DNA from: Microcaldota archaeon
Lineage (GTDB): Archaea > Micrarchaeota > Micrarchaeia > Micrarchaeales > CABMGC01
DNA: 35,190 nucleotides
Direction of reading: 5' to 3'
NCBI GenBank assembly: GCA_021848095.1
Contig: JAJZMZ010000031.1
Coordinates: forward strand, 1 to 35,190
Part shown: in pieces, positions 1-8,294 of the stretch
How positions within the stretch are numbered: the stretch's first letter is position 1
Layout: every line of letters starts with the position of its first letter
The notes under the pieces: model-generated
What the model was told of the DNA's origin: nothing
What the model saw: the letters and a program-made list of their open reading frames with translations, nothing else
Databases searched by the model: none
Position numbers and translations under genes: made by a program

Positions 1-549
1 AGAATTTGTAAGTTTACTGCATTGTGAAACATACGTTGAGTTTAAAGGTAAGCCAAATCTATCGCATAATGTAGAGTACTTTTCAGTAGAAGGTTGTAAG
101 AGTAGCATGTGTTTTTCTCCGGTTACAACTGTAGATGTATCTGCTAAAGTAGTATGTATCTTTAATTCAGGATATTTTACTCTTAAGAACTCAGTACCTA
201 GCCTTTGTAATAAGTTTATTACATCTTGTGATGAAGTTAAAGATTTTGAATCACAGATATTTGATCTTATTGTAGATATTAGATTATACTCTATTTCTCG
301 TGTTGAACTTTCGCCTTTTGTAAGTAAAGAATAGGTGAATTTACAAGCACCACAATCAGTATGTGGCATGAAGGTAATTTCTTTTATTGGATATTTAGAG
401 ATAACTTCTTCAAGCGTAGAAGTTGCACCATAAGGATTACCTCCTGCATTTCTTATAAAAATGCTTCTGCCATCATTCAAAGAATCTGCTATTACATTCA
501 TTCTTGCGTCCATACACATTAGGAATACTTTATTGGGTTGGGTTTCCAT
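1..549 (-). CDS. Beta-carbonic-anhydrase-like protein (3' end outside window)
   Basis: The frame is open from an ATG at 549 to the window edge, giving 183 residues without a stop, so the C-terminus is missing. The N-terminus has the beta-carbonic anhydrase layout: C12-x-D14-x-R16 in a CMDARM motif, an RNAGG stretch at 33-37, and H63-x-x-C66 in HTDCGAC. In the family C12, H63 and C66 bind zinc and the D/R pair gates the active site, so reversible CO2 hydration is the expected reaction. The part after C66 is less typical. An AGGTA Shine-Dalgarno-like stretch lies 6-7 nt before the ATG. The 196 bp before the gene (550-745) holds TATA-like AT-rich sequence but no other gene I can support. Confidence 0.72.
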   Translation of the reverse strand, partial: METQPNKVFLMCMDARMNVIADSLNDGRSIFIRNAGGNPYGATSTLEEVISKYPIKEITFMPHTDCGACKFTYSLLTKGESSTREIEYNLISTIRSNICDSKSLTSSQDVINLLQRLGTEFLRVKYPELKIHTTLADTSTVVTGEKHMLLLQPSTEKYSTLCDRFGLPLNSTYVSQCSKLTNS

Positions 550-745
550 TTAAATTACCTTTTAAAAAATATGAAAAATGATGATTTATTTTTTTAAGAA
601 GTAGAACTTTTAATTGAAGTATATATTTCGTAGATAAAAATCGCAGATAAGTTGTTTTATAGTGTTTAGAGGGTTTGCTTTTCATTTATTTTACGCCTTA
701 GCGAATGAGTATGAAATAATTATTATATAGTACAGATATTTAAAG

Positions 746-2521
746 TTATTTATTTATTGAGATACCAAAATCATCCTTTAATCTTTTACTACTTACCTTT
801 GTAGGCGAACCGTCTATTAATGAATCAAACTTTTTATTCTTAGGGAATAGTATAAATTCACGTATATTCTCTGAGTTCGATAATAAAGCTACAAGTCTAT
901 CTAAACCTAGTGCAATTCCACCATGTATTGGTGCACCATACTCTAATGCTTCTATTAAAAAGCCAAATGTTTCATCAATTGTTTTATTAGACATGCCCAT
1001 CATCTTTAAGCTATTCTTTTGGACAATAGGATCTCTTATTCTAATAGAGCCGCTGGCTATCTCAACGCCATTTAAAACTAAATCATATTGACGTGCAACT
1101 ACTTTCTCTGGAGCTGTATCTAAATACTTTAATGTTTCTTCTTTTGGAGATGAAAATGGATTATGTGCCGGTTTTAACTTGCCAGTCACCTCGTCTTTTT
1201 CAAACATTGGAAACTCATCGATCCATAAAAAGCTGTATTCTTCAGAGTACTTGCCTATTTTATCGCCAAATATCTTTCTTATTTTGCCCATCGCATTCAG
1301 AAGAAGTTTTTCTGATACATCTGAAAACACAAGAACCATGTCTCCTTCTTTTGCGTTAACCTTTTCTTTTATTTTTTCTGCCATACTTCCTAAAGATGTA
1401 ATTATACTTTCAGGCTCTGAGGATAATTTATTTGACTTTACAAAAAGCCACGTCATCCCTCCAAGACCAAACTCCTTTGCAATTTCTATTAACTTAAGCA
1501 TGTAATTTTTATCTATTTTTGATTTTTCAGAGTTGAAATCAGCATTGAAAACCATAGCCTTTACTTTTCCATTCATTGCTATTACTCTTTTCAACATATT
1601 GTAATTACTAAGTTTAACTTCTTCTGTTATGTCGACTATCTTTGAATCAAATCTTAAATCAGGTTTGTCTGAACCATATTGTTCAATAGCATCTTTATAC
1701 AGCATATGTTTGAAGTTAGATTTAATTTTTTTATTTAGTACCTCTTTAAAAACACTAATTAGTAAGTCTTCAATTAAAGATTGAATATACTTTTCATCCT
1801 TAAATGATAACTCAAGATCTATTTGTGTAAACTCTGGTTGCCTATCTTCTCTAGGATCTTCGTCTCTGTAACAACGCGCTACTTGGAAGTATCTTTCTAG
1901 CCCAGAGATCATGCACAATTGTTTGTAAATTTGAGGAGATTGTGGCAATGAGTAGAAAGTTTCTGCATTTGTTCTAGATGGAACTAAAAATGTTCTAGAA
2001 CCAGTCTCATAAGTGTCTTTAACTAACGTTGGGGTTTCTAGCTCTAAAAATTCTCTTGACCATAAGAATTTTCTTATAGTTTTAGTTAGTTTATCTCTAA
2101 ATTCTATATTTTTTATCATATCTCTTCTTCTTAAGTCCAAATATCTGTACCTTAAACGTAACTCTTCATTTGCTAAGAACTTTTTCTTTTCATCTATTAA
2201 TTCAAATGGAGGAACCTTTGATTTGTTTAATATTTCTAAAGATGTCACAAAGATTTCTATTTTACCAGAAGGACTGTCTTTATCTATTGTTTCTTCTTCT
2301 CTAGGACGTATCTTTCCTGTAATGTATAAAACATATTCTTTGCCTATGCTTGATGCTTTCTTTAGTACCTCTCCTTCGAATACAAGTTGTATGTAACCAT
2401 GTCTATCTGCAAGATCTATAAATAACTTACCACCGTGATCACGAATGTATCTTGCCCAACCATAAAGAGATACTTCTTTGTTTATGTCTTTTTCGTTAAA
2501 TGAACCACAGTTAAACTCCAT
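746..2521 (-). CDS. aspS: Aspartyl-tRNA synthetase, bacterial type with GAD insertion
   Basis: A 591-residue class II synthetase charging tRNA-Asp and, where GatCAB is present, usually tRNA-Asn as well. In order: N-terminal OB anticodon-binding fold (about 1-110), class II core with motif 2 RDEDPREDRQPEFTQID near 217-235, a GAD insertion about 275-415, and motif 3 GLDRLV near 537-545. Archaeal AspRS is normally about 430 residues and lacks the GAD insertion, so this is the bacterial architecture, although the surrounding genes are archaeal. It starts 2 nt after the gatB stop and is preceded by GGTG-TAACA-ATG, so it is the last gene of a gatC-gatA-gatB-aspS operon. Operon position suggests a non-discriminating enzyme that feeds Asp-tRNA(Asn) to GatCAB; that is inference. 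Confidence 0.95.
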   Translation of the reverse strand: MEFNCGSFNEKDINKEVSLYGWARYIRDHGGKLFIDLADRHGYIQLVFEGEVLKKASSIGKEYVLYITGKIRPREEETIDKDSPSGKIEIFVTSLEILNKSKVPPFELIDEKKKFLANEELRLRYRYLDLRRRDMIKNIEFRDKLTKTIRKFLWSREFLELETPTLVKDTYETGSRTFLVPSRTNAETFYSLPQSPQIYKQLCMISGLERYFQVARCYRDEDPREDRQPEFTQIDLELSFKDEKYIQSLIEDLLISVFKEVLNKKIKSNFKHMLYKDAIEQYGSDKPDLRFDSKIVDITEEVKLSNYNMLKRVIAMNGKVKAMVFNADFNSEKSKIDKNYMLKLIEIAKEFGLGGMTWLFVKSNKLSSEPESIITSLGSMAEKIKEKVNAKEGDMVLVFSDVSEKLLLNAMGKIRKIFGDKIGKYSEEYSFLWIDEFPMFEKDEVTGKLKPAHNPFSSPKEETLKYLDTAPEKVVARQYDLVLNGVEIASGSIRIRDPIVQKNSLKMMGMSNKTIDETFGFLIEALEYGAPIHGGIALGLDRLVALLSNSENIREFILFPKNKKFDSLIDGSPTKVSSKRLKDDFGISINK

Positions 2522-2523
2522 TG

Positions 2524-3819
2524 TTACACCTTAAACTCATTTGAAAGAATATACTCTAATCTTTCTGAGATAATCCGTGGATTTGTTTTAAATTTTTTAA
2601 GAACCATACCTATTACCGAATTCATAGCTTTTTTATTAGTTTTGTAGTCTTCTAAAAGTTGTTTGTTTTTATTAATTATAGAACGTATTTCAGAGTCTAT
2701 TTCATCAGTATTTACTACGTTGTTATTTATATTTATTTCCTTTCCTTTCTCCAGTGCAGAGATAACTTCTCCGTCGAGATAAGAGCCCTTTTCAATTAAT
2801 TTTATTGCTTTTTCTATAAATTTTTCTTTTAACTCAGATTTGCCATATCGTTTAAATGACAATATTGCGTTTAGTATTGATTTCATTTCATACTTTCCAG
2901 CAAAACTTTGAATAATTTTTAACGACGTTTTGTCAAATGAGATTATCTCTAATAATTGAGATTCATTTACATGATATTTTTTAGAGTACTCTTTAGCAAT
3001 TTCGCTTACATAAACTGGTTCTTTAGGTTTGATGCTTTGCAAAGAATAAGTGGTTAAATCAGGTTCAAAAATAAATCCATATTCTTCATCGCTCTCTTTT
3101 TCTCTAGAGGAAATAGTAGATAATTTAGCTTCAGAATAAGAACGTGTTTCTTGAGATATTTTCTGTTTTTCTTTTATAAGTTTTTCTTGTCTCTGTATTT
3201 CATACTTTGCAGCATCGATTAGATTCTTTAATCCAGTTACATTTTTAATTTCTACTCTAGAGTCTGACAATGAAATATTAAGATCTGCCTTTATATCTTG
3301 ATCAACATCAACCCCTAAGTAATAAAGAATACTTTTTAACTCGTTCATAAATACTCTTAACTCGTCTTCTGATGTTATATCAGGTTCCGTAACTATTTCC
3401 ACTAATGGTTGTCCAGATCTATTGTAATCAATTAAAGTATAGTTATCTTCTCGTAATATTTTTGCTGGATCCTCTTCCAATTGTATTCTTCTTATTCCAA
3501 TAACTTTATTATTTATTTTTAAAGTTCCTGAGTGACCAACGGGCATGTCCTTTTGAGTTATCTGAAAAGATTTAGGAAGATCCGGATAAAAATAAACCTT
3601 TCTTACGAAAGATGTTTCTTTTTCTATTGTACAGTTTAAAGCATTTGAGATATCTACTGAAAGTTCTAATGCTTTTTTATTTAACATAGGCTTTGCTCCA
3701 GGTAACCCAGTACATATAGGACATATTGCAGTATTTGGCTCTGTTGCATATGCCTTACATCTACAGAATAACTTAGTCTTTGTTGGAAGACCTACATGAA
3801 CTTCTAAACCAATTTTCAT
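2524..3819 (-). CDS. gatB: Asp/Glu-tRNA amidotransferase subunit B
   Basis: GatB is the tRNA-binding, phosphorylating subunit of the GatCAB amidotransferase, which converts Asp-tRNA(Asn) or Glu-tRNA(Gln) to the amidated forms. The N-terminus MKIGLEVHVGLPTKTKLFC is the family signature, followed by a zinc knuckle (C19, C21, C33, C36) and the LEEDPAK and DYNRSGQPLVEIVTEPD blocks. The C-terminal helical/YqeY-like tail is present (NKKAMNSVIGMVLKKFKTNP near residue 395). At 431 residues it is somewhat shorter than bacterial GatB (about 475). It lies 9 nt after gatA and 2 nt before aspS on the same strand. Confidence 0.95.
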   Translation of the reverse strand: MKIGLEVHVGLPTKTKLFCRCKAYATEPNTAICPICTGLPGAKPMLNKKALELSVDISNALNCTIEKETSFVRKVYFYPDLPKSFQITQKDMPVGHSGTLKINNKVIGIRRIQLEEDPAKILREDNYTLIDYNRSGQPLVEIVTEPDITSEDELRVFMNELKSILYYLGVDVDQDIKADLNISLSDSRVEIKNVTGLKNLIDAAKYEIQRQEKLIKEKQKISQETRSYSEAKLSTISSREKESDEEYGFIFEPDLTTYSLQSIKPKEPVYVSEIAKEYSKKYHVNESQLLEIISFDKTSLKIIQSFAGKYEMKSILNAILSFKRYGKSELKEKFIEKAIKLIEKGSYLDGEVISALEKGKEININNNVVNTDEIDSEIRSIINKNKQLLEDYKTNKKAMNSVIGMVLKKFKTNPRIISERLEYILSNEFKV

Positions 3820-3828
3820 AAATCATAC

Positions 3829-5181
3829 CTAAAGCGAACCCAGGTTATACTTGAAGTTATACTTAAAATTATTTTCCCATTCAAAAACAATATCTATTAT
3901 TGCATAATCATTCCAGTGTTTTGTTATTAACTGAGCGCCAAGAGGCATGCCATTCAAGTATTTATATGGAAATGCTATGTGTGGAAAACCACATAAGTTT
4001 GGAGGTATAGTGAGTATATCTGTTTTGTATACTTCTAATGGTGAAAATTTATTTATCTCGTCAAACTTGGGAGTTTTTATAGGCATTACAGGAGATAAAA
4101 TAAATCCTTCATTTAATACTTTACTTAACTCATTTATCAATAATGTTCTTGTTTTCAATGCTTTTGAATAATACATATCCTTAACACTTGCACTTCTTAC
4201 AAATGTTCCTAGAACGAGTCTTCTTTTTGCTTCTTTTCCAAAGTTTGATCTTGATGTTGTAAAGAACTCATTATACTTTTCAGAGATGTTTTCATTTTTA
4301 AATCCATATTTAAATCCAGTATATTTTGCTAAGTTAGTTGATGCTTCTGCCATTGCAATTATATAATAAGAAGCTATTGCTTTTTCTATAAATGGAAGTG
4401 ATTTATGTTTTATTTTGTAGCCCATTTTAGAAAAGTTATCTACCAATTCTAAGAATGATTTTTCTATTTCAGGATTTATTCCTTTTATTAATTCATCAAT
4501 TAATATTATTGTTTTATTATTTTCATTATTGCATTTTACATCGACACATGTTGTATCGTATGAGTCTTTTCCTTTTATTATGTCATACATAAAACGTATA
4601 TCATTTGAGTTTCTTGCCATTATTCCGATTTTATCCAATGAGTTCGAGTAATCTATAAGGCCATATCTTGAGACTGAACCATAAGTAGGAGTAAAACCAA
4701 CTACTCCACAAAATGCAGAAGGAGTTGATATAGAACCGCCAGTAGATTCTGCTATTGATATATGGTACTTTAAAATAGAAGTAGCTATTGCCGAACCACT
4801 ACTTGATCCTCCAGAAACGTACGATGTATTGAATGGGTTTTTTGGACATTTTTCAGAGTTTACTCCGAAACTTCCAAAGCCAAACTCATCCATATTTGTT
4901 TTTCCTAAAAATGAAAAGTTATTTTTTCCTCTTATCTTTGAAACTACAGTTGCATCGAATGGTGGAATATAACTTTTAAGTATTTTAGATGATGCAGTAG
5001 TTTCCATGTCTTTTATACATAAATTATCCTTAACAGAGATAGGGAATTTATTAATTTTTGATGATTCAGATATTACATTGAATGCATTTAACTCTTCATT
5101 AAGTTTTGAAAGCTCTTCTGATAATTTGATGAAATAATCAGTAGGTTTATCTTTTTTTGAGAATTCTTCGTAAGAGTTCAT
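3829..5181 (-). CDS. gatA: Asp/Glu-tRNA amidotransferase subunit A
   Basis: GatA is the amidase subunit that releases ammonia from glutamine or asparagine for GatB. The amidase-signature triad is intact: K51 in PISVKD, cis-Ser S126 in GGSSSGSA, and nucleophile S150 in STGGS (24 residues after S126, as in the family). The FCGVVGFTPTYG and SRYGL blocks follow. The usual Arg after TGGSI is replaced (TGGSIST). Length 450 is slightly short. The ATG overlaps the gatC stop by 4 nt (ATGA), a sign of translational coupling. Confidence 0.95.
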   Translation of the reverse strand: MNSYEEFSKKDKPTDYFIKLSEELSKLNEELNAFNVISESSKINKFPISVKDNLCIKDMETTASSKILKSYIPPFDATVVSKIRGKNNFSFLGKTNMDEFGFGSFGVNSEKCPKNPFNTSYVSGGSSSGSAIATSILKYHISIAESTGGSISTPSAFCGVVGFTPTYGSVSRYGLIDYSNSLDKIGIMARNSNDIRFMYDIIKGKDSYDTTCVDVKCNNENNKTIILIDELIKGINPEIEKSFLELVDNFSKMGYKIKHKSLPFIEKAIASYYIIAMAEASTNLAKYTGFKYGFKNENISEKYNEFFTTSRSNFGKEAKRRLVLGTFVRSASVKDMYYSKALKTRTLLINELSKVLNEGFILSPVMPIKTPKFDEINKFSPLEVYKTDILTIPPNLCGFPHIAFPYKYLNGMPLGAQLITKHWNDYAIIDIVFEWENNFKYNFKYNLGSL

Positions 5182-5450
5182 AAATCAGGCCCCACTACAT
5201 AAAAACGATATGTTTTTGAATTTTTTAATATTCCCTCAGTGTTGTTAAACTCTTGTATTGTGTCATCAGATGTTTTTTCAGGTATTTTTATTGGATGAAA
5301 CGCCTCTACTACTTTAGATGTATCTACTTCATCTAGTATCTTGAAGTACTCTAATATTTCATCTACATCTTTTTTAATAGATTGATACTCTGATTTATCT
5401 AAATGTATTCTGCATATTTTTAACAATCTATCAAATTCAGCATTGTCCAT
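5178..5450 (-). CDS. gatC: Asp/Glu-tRNA amidotransferase subunit C
   Basis: A short helical subunit that wraps around GatA and GatB. The start of the protein (DRLLKICRIHLDKSE), the central DEILEYFKILDEVDTSKV and the late VEAFHPI stretch fit GatC, and the C-terminus FYVVGPDL resembles the family end. I chose ATG at 5450; a GTG four codons upstream (5462) is also open. The ATG is favoured because a TTTTAAAT element is centred about 24 nt upstream, fitting a leaderless transcript. This is the first gene of the gatCAB-aspS operon. Confidence 0.88.
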   Translation of the reverse strand: MDNAEFDRLLKICRIHLDKSEYQSIKKDVDEILEYFKILDEVDTSKVVEAFHPIKIPEKTSDDTIQEFNNTEGILKNSKTYRFYVVGPDL

Positions 5451-5469
5451 CAAATAACACACAGAAAAA

Positions 5470-5480
5470 TAATTTAAAAT
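5470..5480 (-). promoter_or_regulatory. TATA-like box for gatCAB-aspS
   Basis: Read on the minus strand the element is ATTTTAAATTA, centred about 24 nt upstream of the gatC ATG at 5450. That is the distance expected for an archaeal TATA box driving a leaderless transcript. No BRE purine stretch is obvious, and the whole gap is AT-rich, so confidence is moderate. Confidence 0.4.
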
Positions 5481-5534
5481 TAGATTAATTTATACTTTTT
5501 GTATTAATTCACTTATATGCGTATTATATTAATA

Positions 5535-6707
5535 TTATCCTGTTTTTAGTCGTCTAGGATCCCTATTAGTTCTGCTATTTCTATATATTGATTTAAGTGG
5601 GTTTACGATTCCAGAATCAGTAGAGCTAGAACTTCCTTCAATAGTACTAGCATTAACTGAAGATTTCCTAGTATAGATTTGTTCTAATGCTAATTTAATA
5701 TTTCTATCAAATAACTCCTCGAACTTCTTTAATTTATCGCTAGACTTAGTTTTTTGAACACGTAAAACACCTAAGGAGCTTGCCATGTTACCATAATCGA
5801 ATGAGTATAAGCCTATTCCAGGAGTTATTCCTAGCTCTTGAGCTTCTTTGTTTATTTCATAATTGCCATGCCCTATATGTACAGAAGGTACTTGAGAAGA
5901 TAGCACCACAGGTATCTGTCTTTCTATCAATTGATTAATACTGCCCTTATAATGCCTAGGCACTCCAGCTGAACCGTAGCTTAATAAAATTACTCCGTTG
6001 TGTTTTTTTTCTATTTCTTTTACAGATAGTTGTTGAAAGCTAGGAGAAAGAGTTACAGTCAATATAGTAGAATCTAAATTAGCATTAAGTAGTGGTGGAA
6101 GTAGTGTTTTAGTCTCTGAGATAGGTGCAGTATAAGTTATTTTATCATTTTTTAATGTTGCTACATTTCCAACTGCACTTTTGAATGTTAAACCGACATT
6201 AGTAGTTGTTTCATATGCCCATTGTCCAGGAATAAGATTCCCATGGAAAAAGACAAACACCCCACTTAGCTGCGATTTAGCAAATTCTATAGCTCCTGCA
6301 AGGTTTCTAATTGCATCAGTATTTTCAGCATTAAATGTTTTCATTGAGCCAGTAAGTATTATAGGGAGATCTGGAGACTCCAGTATTATAGATAATAATG
6401 AAGAGGTGAATTGCAGTGTGTCAGTACCATGAGTTATTACAATTCCGTCGTATTTTTTATCTAATGAGAAAACTTCGTTAGCAAGTAATGCTTGATCGTG
6501 CAATGTTATATTAGTGCTATCTTTGTTTAGTATTGGGATAACCCTAACCTCTGTTTTTCCATCTTTTGAGACTAAAGTATCTTTATTAAATGAAAGTTTT
6601 TCTAAAAGATTTTTTATTACACCATCAACAGGTTTGACCCCTTCGTCAGAGTTTAAACTAGAAATAGTGCCCCCAGTAGTCAATATTGCAATCTTCTTCC
6701 TATTCAT
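5535..6707 (-). CDS. L-asparaginase, type I/II fold (GatD-like catalytic domain)
   Basis: A 390-residue asparaginase. The nucleophile motif TTGGTIS (T14) begins almost at the N-terminus and the second motif HGTDT (T95-D96) is intact; LTGSM and NLAGAIEFAK follow as in the family. There is no N-terminal extra domain of the kind found in GatD, so it looks like a free L-asparaginase (Asn to Asp plus ammonia) rather than half of GatDE. The last ~45 residues are Ser/Thr- and Arg-rich and probably disordered. It is transcribed in the same direction as gatCAB-aspS, 72 nt upstream of gatC, so it may share the asparagine/Asn-tRNA context. A GatD-like ammonia supplier is a weaker alternative. Confidence 0.85.
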   Translation of the reverse strand: MNRKKIAILTTGGTISSLNSDEGVKPVDGVIKNLLEKLSFNKDTLVSKDGKTEVRVIPILNKDSTNITLHDQALLANEVFSLDKKYDGIVITHGTDTLQFTSSLLSIILESPDLPIILTGSMKTFNAENTDAIRNLAGAIEFAKSQLSGVFVFFHGNLIPGQWAYETTTNVGLTFKSAVGNVATLKNDKITYTAPISETKTLLPPLLNANLDSTILTVTLSPSFQQLSVKEIEKKHNGVILLSYGSAGVPRHYKGSINQLIERQIPVVLSSQVPSVHIGHGNYEINKEAQELGITPGIGLYSFDYGNMASSLGVLRVQKTKSSDKLKKFEELFDRNIKLALEQIYTRKSSVNASTIEGSSSSTDSGIVNPLKSIYRNSRTNRDPRRLKTG

Positions 6708-6788
6708 AGGTATGTCACTTGGGTCAATATAATTAGTAACTTTACATTATTATAGTTTTTTGTCTAAGAATTTGTTAGTTCAATATGA

Positions 6789-7370
6789 TTACAAGGATAA
6801 AGATTTGTGACGTTTATCTGAAAAAAATAACAGTTCAGTTCCTACCCTTTCTATTTGCATCCTTGCAACATCTTGTTTTTTCCTAAAATCAGGAAGAATT
6901 GAGTTAGCAAATCTTAATGGAACGGTAGAATCATAAATCTCAAGCATTAATTTATAGTATTTTTCAGTTTTTTGTGAATTACCATTTCTTAAAGAATCAA
7001 AACCTTGTCTTTTTAACTCGCCAACCGAGTCTAAAAGCCCAAGAAGATAACTACCTTCATCTACCGCTACCTCAGATAAAAGAGGTAATCTATTTTCAGT
7101 AACCATTACATACAAGGAATAAGCTTCAACATACTCTTGATGTGCTTGTTGTGAGTTATACTCAAAACCATTTTCTATGGAGTTTAATTTTTTGTTTAAA
7201 GAACTCAATAAAGTAAGTGATTTTTTTGCAGTCTTCAAGTCCTCAGCATGTATTTGAGTTATTATCTTTCCCGAAAGTCTTACTATATCTCTAGATAATG
7301 TAAGGACTTTGTCTTTTTGTTTATGTAAAAGTAACAATTTTTTCTCTATGCTTTTTATATTTTTTATCAT
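6789..7370 (-). CDS. Translin-family protein
   Basis: An all-helical protein of about 193 residues. The blocks EYVEAYSLYVMVTENRL, YLLGLLDSVGELKRQGFD, KYYKLMLEIYDSTVPLRFANSILPDFRKKQDVARMQIE match archaeal translin/TRAX homologues, which form rings that bind or process RNA and single-stranded DNA. I cannot identify the TRAX catalytic acids with certainty, so only family membership is claimed. ATG 7370 is preferred over the in-frame TTG at 7379, which overlaps the stop of the upstream glycosylase (TTGA). It is the third gene of the operon glyS - ogg - translin. Confidence 0.82.
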   Translation of the reverse strand: MIKNIKSIEKKLLLLHKQKDKVLTLSRDIVRLSGKIITQIHAEDLKTAKKSLTLLSSLNKKLNSIENGFEYNSQQAHQEYVEAYSLYVMVTENRLPLLSEVAVDEGSYLLGLLDSVGELKRQGFDSLRNGNSQKTEKYYKLMLEIYDSTVPLRFANSILPDFRKKQDVARMQIERVGTELLFFSDKRHKSLSL

Positions 7371-7375
7371 TTTAA

Positions 7376-8284
7376 TCAACTACTTTCAAGAGAGTTTCTC
7401 CCGTGCCAATAAAGATATTGTTGTGCGTAACCAGCAAGATCTCCCCATTTAGAGTATGCGAAGTTATGTATATAATTAACATCTTTCTTTTTACCTTTTA
7501 AGTATCTATTTTCTACAACTCTTTTTATCCATACATCTATAGGAAATGATTCACGGTGTTTATATCCAAACAAAAGTATACAATCAGCAACCTTATCTCC
7601 AACACCATCAAGTTTAAGTAACTCTTCTTTTGCTTCTTTATATTCTAATCTATCTAAATGTTCAAATGAAAAACCATTTTTAACTGTTGTTGAAACACTT
7701 TTTATATACTTAGCTCTAAATCCTGTTCCGCAAGACATTAACTCAGAAATTGAAGCTCTTGAGATTCTTTCGGGGGTAGGAAAAAGCATTATTTTTTTAC
7801 CGTCAATATAATAAGATTCTCCAAATTTATTGATTAGATTTTTCATTATTAATCTTATTCGTTTTATATTATTAAACTGTGAAACGAGAAAACAAAGTGT
7901 TGTTTCCCAAGGAGGATTTTGAGTTACCCTCATGCCGTAAAATCTTTGAATAGCTTCTTCCATAAATGGATCTGTTTTTATTTTACCGTAGATTTTGTCC
8001 ATATCATCAGTTATACTCAAACGTTTTGTTATCTCTTTTTTTGCAGAGTTAGAAGAATAATCTCCGAAGTAATCTAATCTTAATATACCATCTAAAGAAT
8101 TTTTACTAACTAATATAACACCTTTTTCAGTAGTGTAGCGAAGTATGTCCCAGTTGTTCTTACGTATAAAATCTGAATAAAAAGTAAGTGGCTGTCCGCT
8201 CTCTATAGTATCTTTTATATTAAGGTCAAGTGCATCTATTTTTATAGGCTTTCTTAATGATTCAAATGTTCCATCTAAATATAT
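7376..8284 (-). CDS. ogg: 8-oxoguanine DNA glycosylase (OGG1 family), no canonical start codon
   Basis: Base-excision repair enzyme removing 8-oxoguanine. The catalytic HhH-GPD domain is intact: LDGVGDKVADC holds the Schiff-base Lys and FPIDVW the catalytic Asp. The first ATG/GTG/TTG in frame is a TTG at 8020, which would cut off the N-terminal domain. Upstream of it the same frame reads IDALDLNIKDTIESGQPLTF and on through LDGILRLDYFGDYS, matching the OGG1 N-terminal domain (D-L-x-L-x-x-T-L-x-S-G-Q). The frame is open up to a TAA at 8300-8302 with no usual start. An ATA at 8284 sits 5 nt after GGTG. Alternatively, ATG 8295 (TGATG overlap with glyS) plus one missing T in the T4 run at 8286-8289 would also restore the gene. 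Family certain, start unresolved. Confidence 0.88.
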   Translation of the reverse strand: MYLDGTFESLRKPIKIDALDLNIKDTIESGQPLTFYSDFIRKNNWDILRYTTEKGVILVSKNSLDGILRLDYFGDYSSNSAKKEITKRLSITDDMDKIYGKIKTDPFMEEAIQRFYGMRVTQNPPWETTLCFLVSQFNNIKRIRLIMKNLINKFGESYYIDGKKIMLFPTPERISRASISELMSCGTGFRAKYIKSVSTTVKNGFSFEHLDRLEYKEAKEELLKLDGVGDKVADCILLFGYKHRESFPIDVWIKRVVENRYLKGKKKDVNYIHNFAYSKWGDLAGYAQQYLYWHGRNSLESS

Positions 8285-8289
8285 TAAAA

Positions 8290-8293
8290 CACC
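8290..8293 (-). promoter_or_regulatory. Shine-Dalgarno core GGTG before ATA of ogg
   Basis: On the minus strand GGTG-TTTTA-ATA: a GGTG core, 5-nt spacer and an in-frame ATA. The same layout with canonical starts is seen at aspS (GGTG-TAACA-ATG), nop5 (GGTG-TAACT-GTG), alaS (GGTG-TTCAT-GTG) and rpo7 (GGTG-AGATT-TTG). It therefore argues for initiation at ATA 8284, but the element also overlaps the end of glyS and the alternative ATG at 8295. Confidence 0.45.
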
Positions 8294-8294
8294 A

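Noticed and set aside
534-685. 49-codon minus-strand frame in the 550-745 gap, overlapping the carbonic-anhydrase start
   Set aside because: No ribosome-binding site, no recognisable protein features, and it overlaps a better-supported gene.
5535-6707. GatD subunit of GatDE
   Set aside because: The asparaginase motif starts at residue 10, so the GatD N-terminal domain is absent, and no gatE is adjacent.
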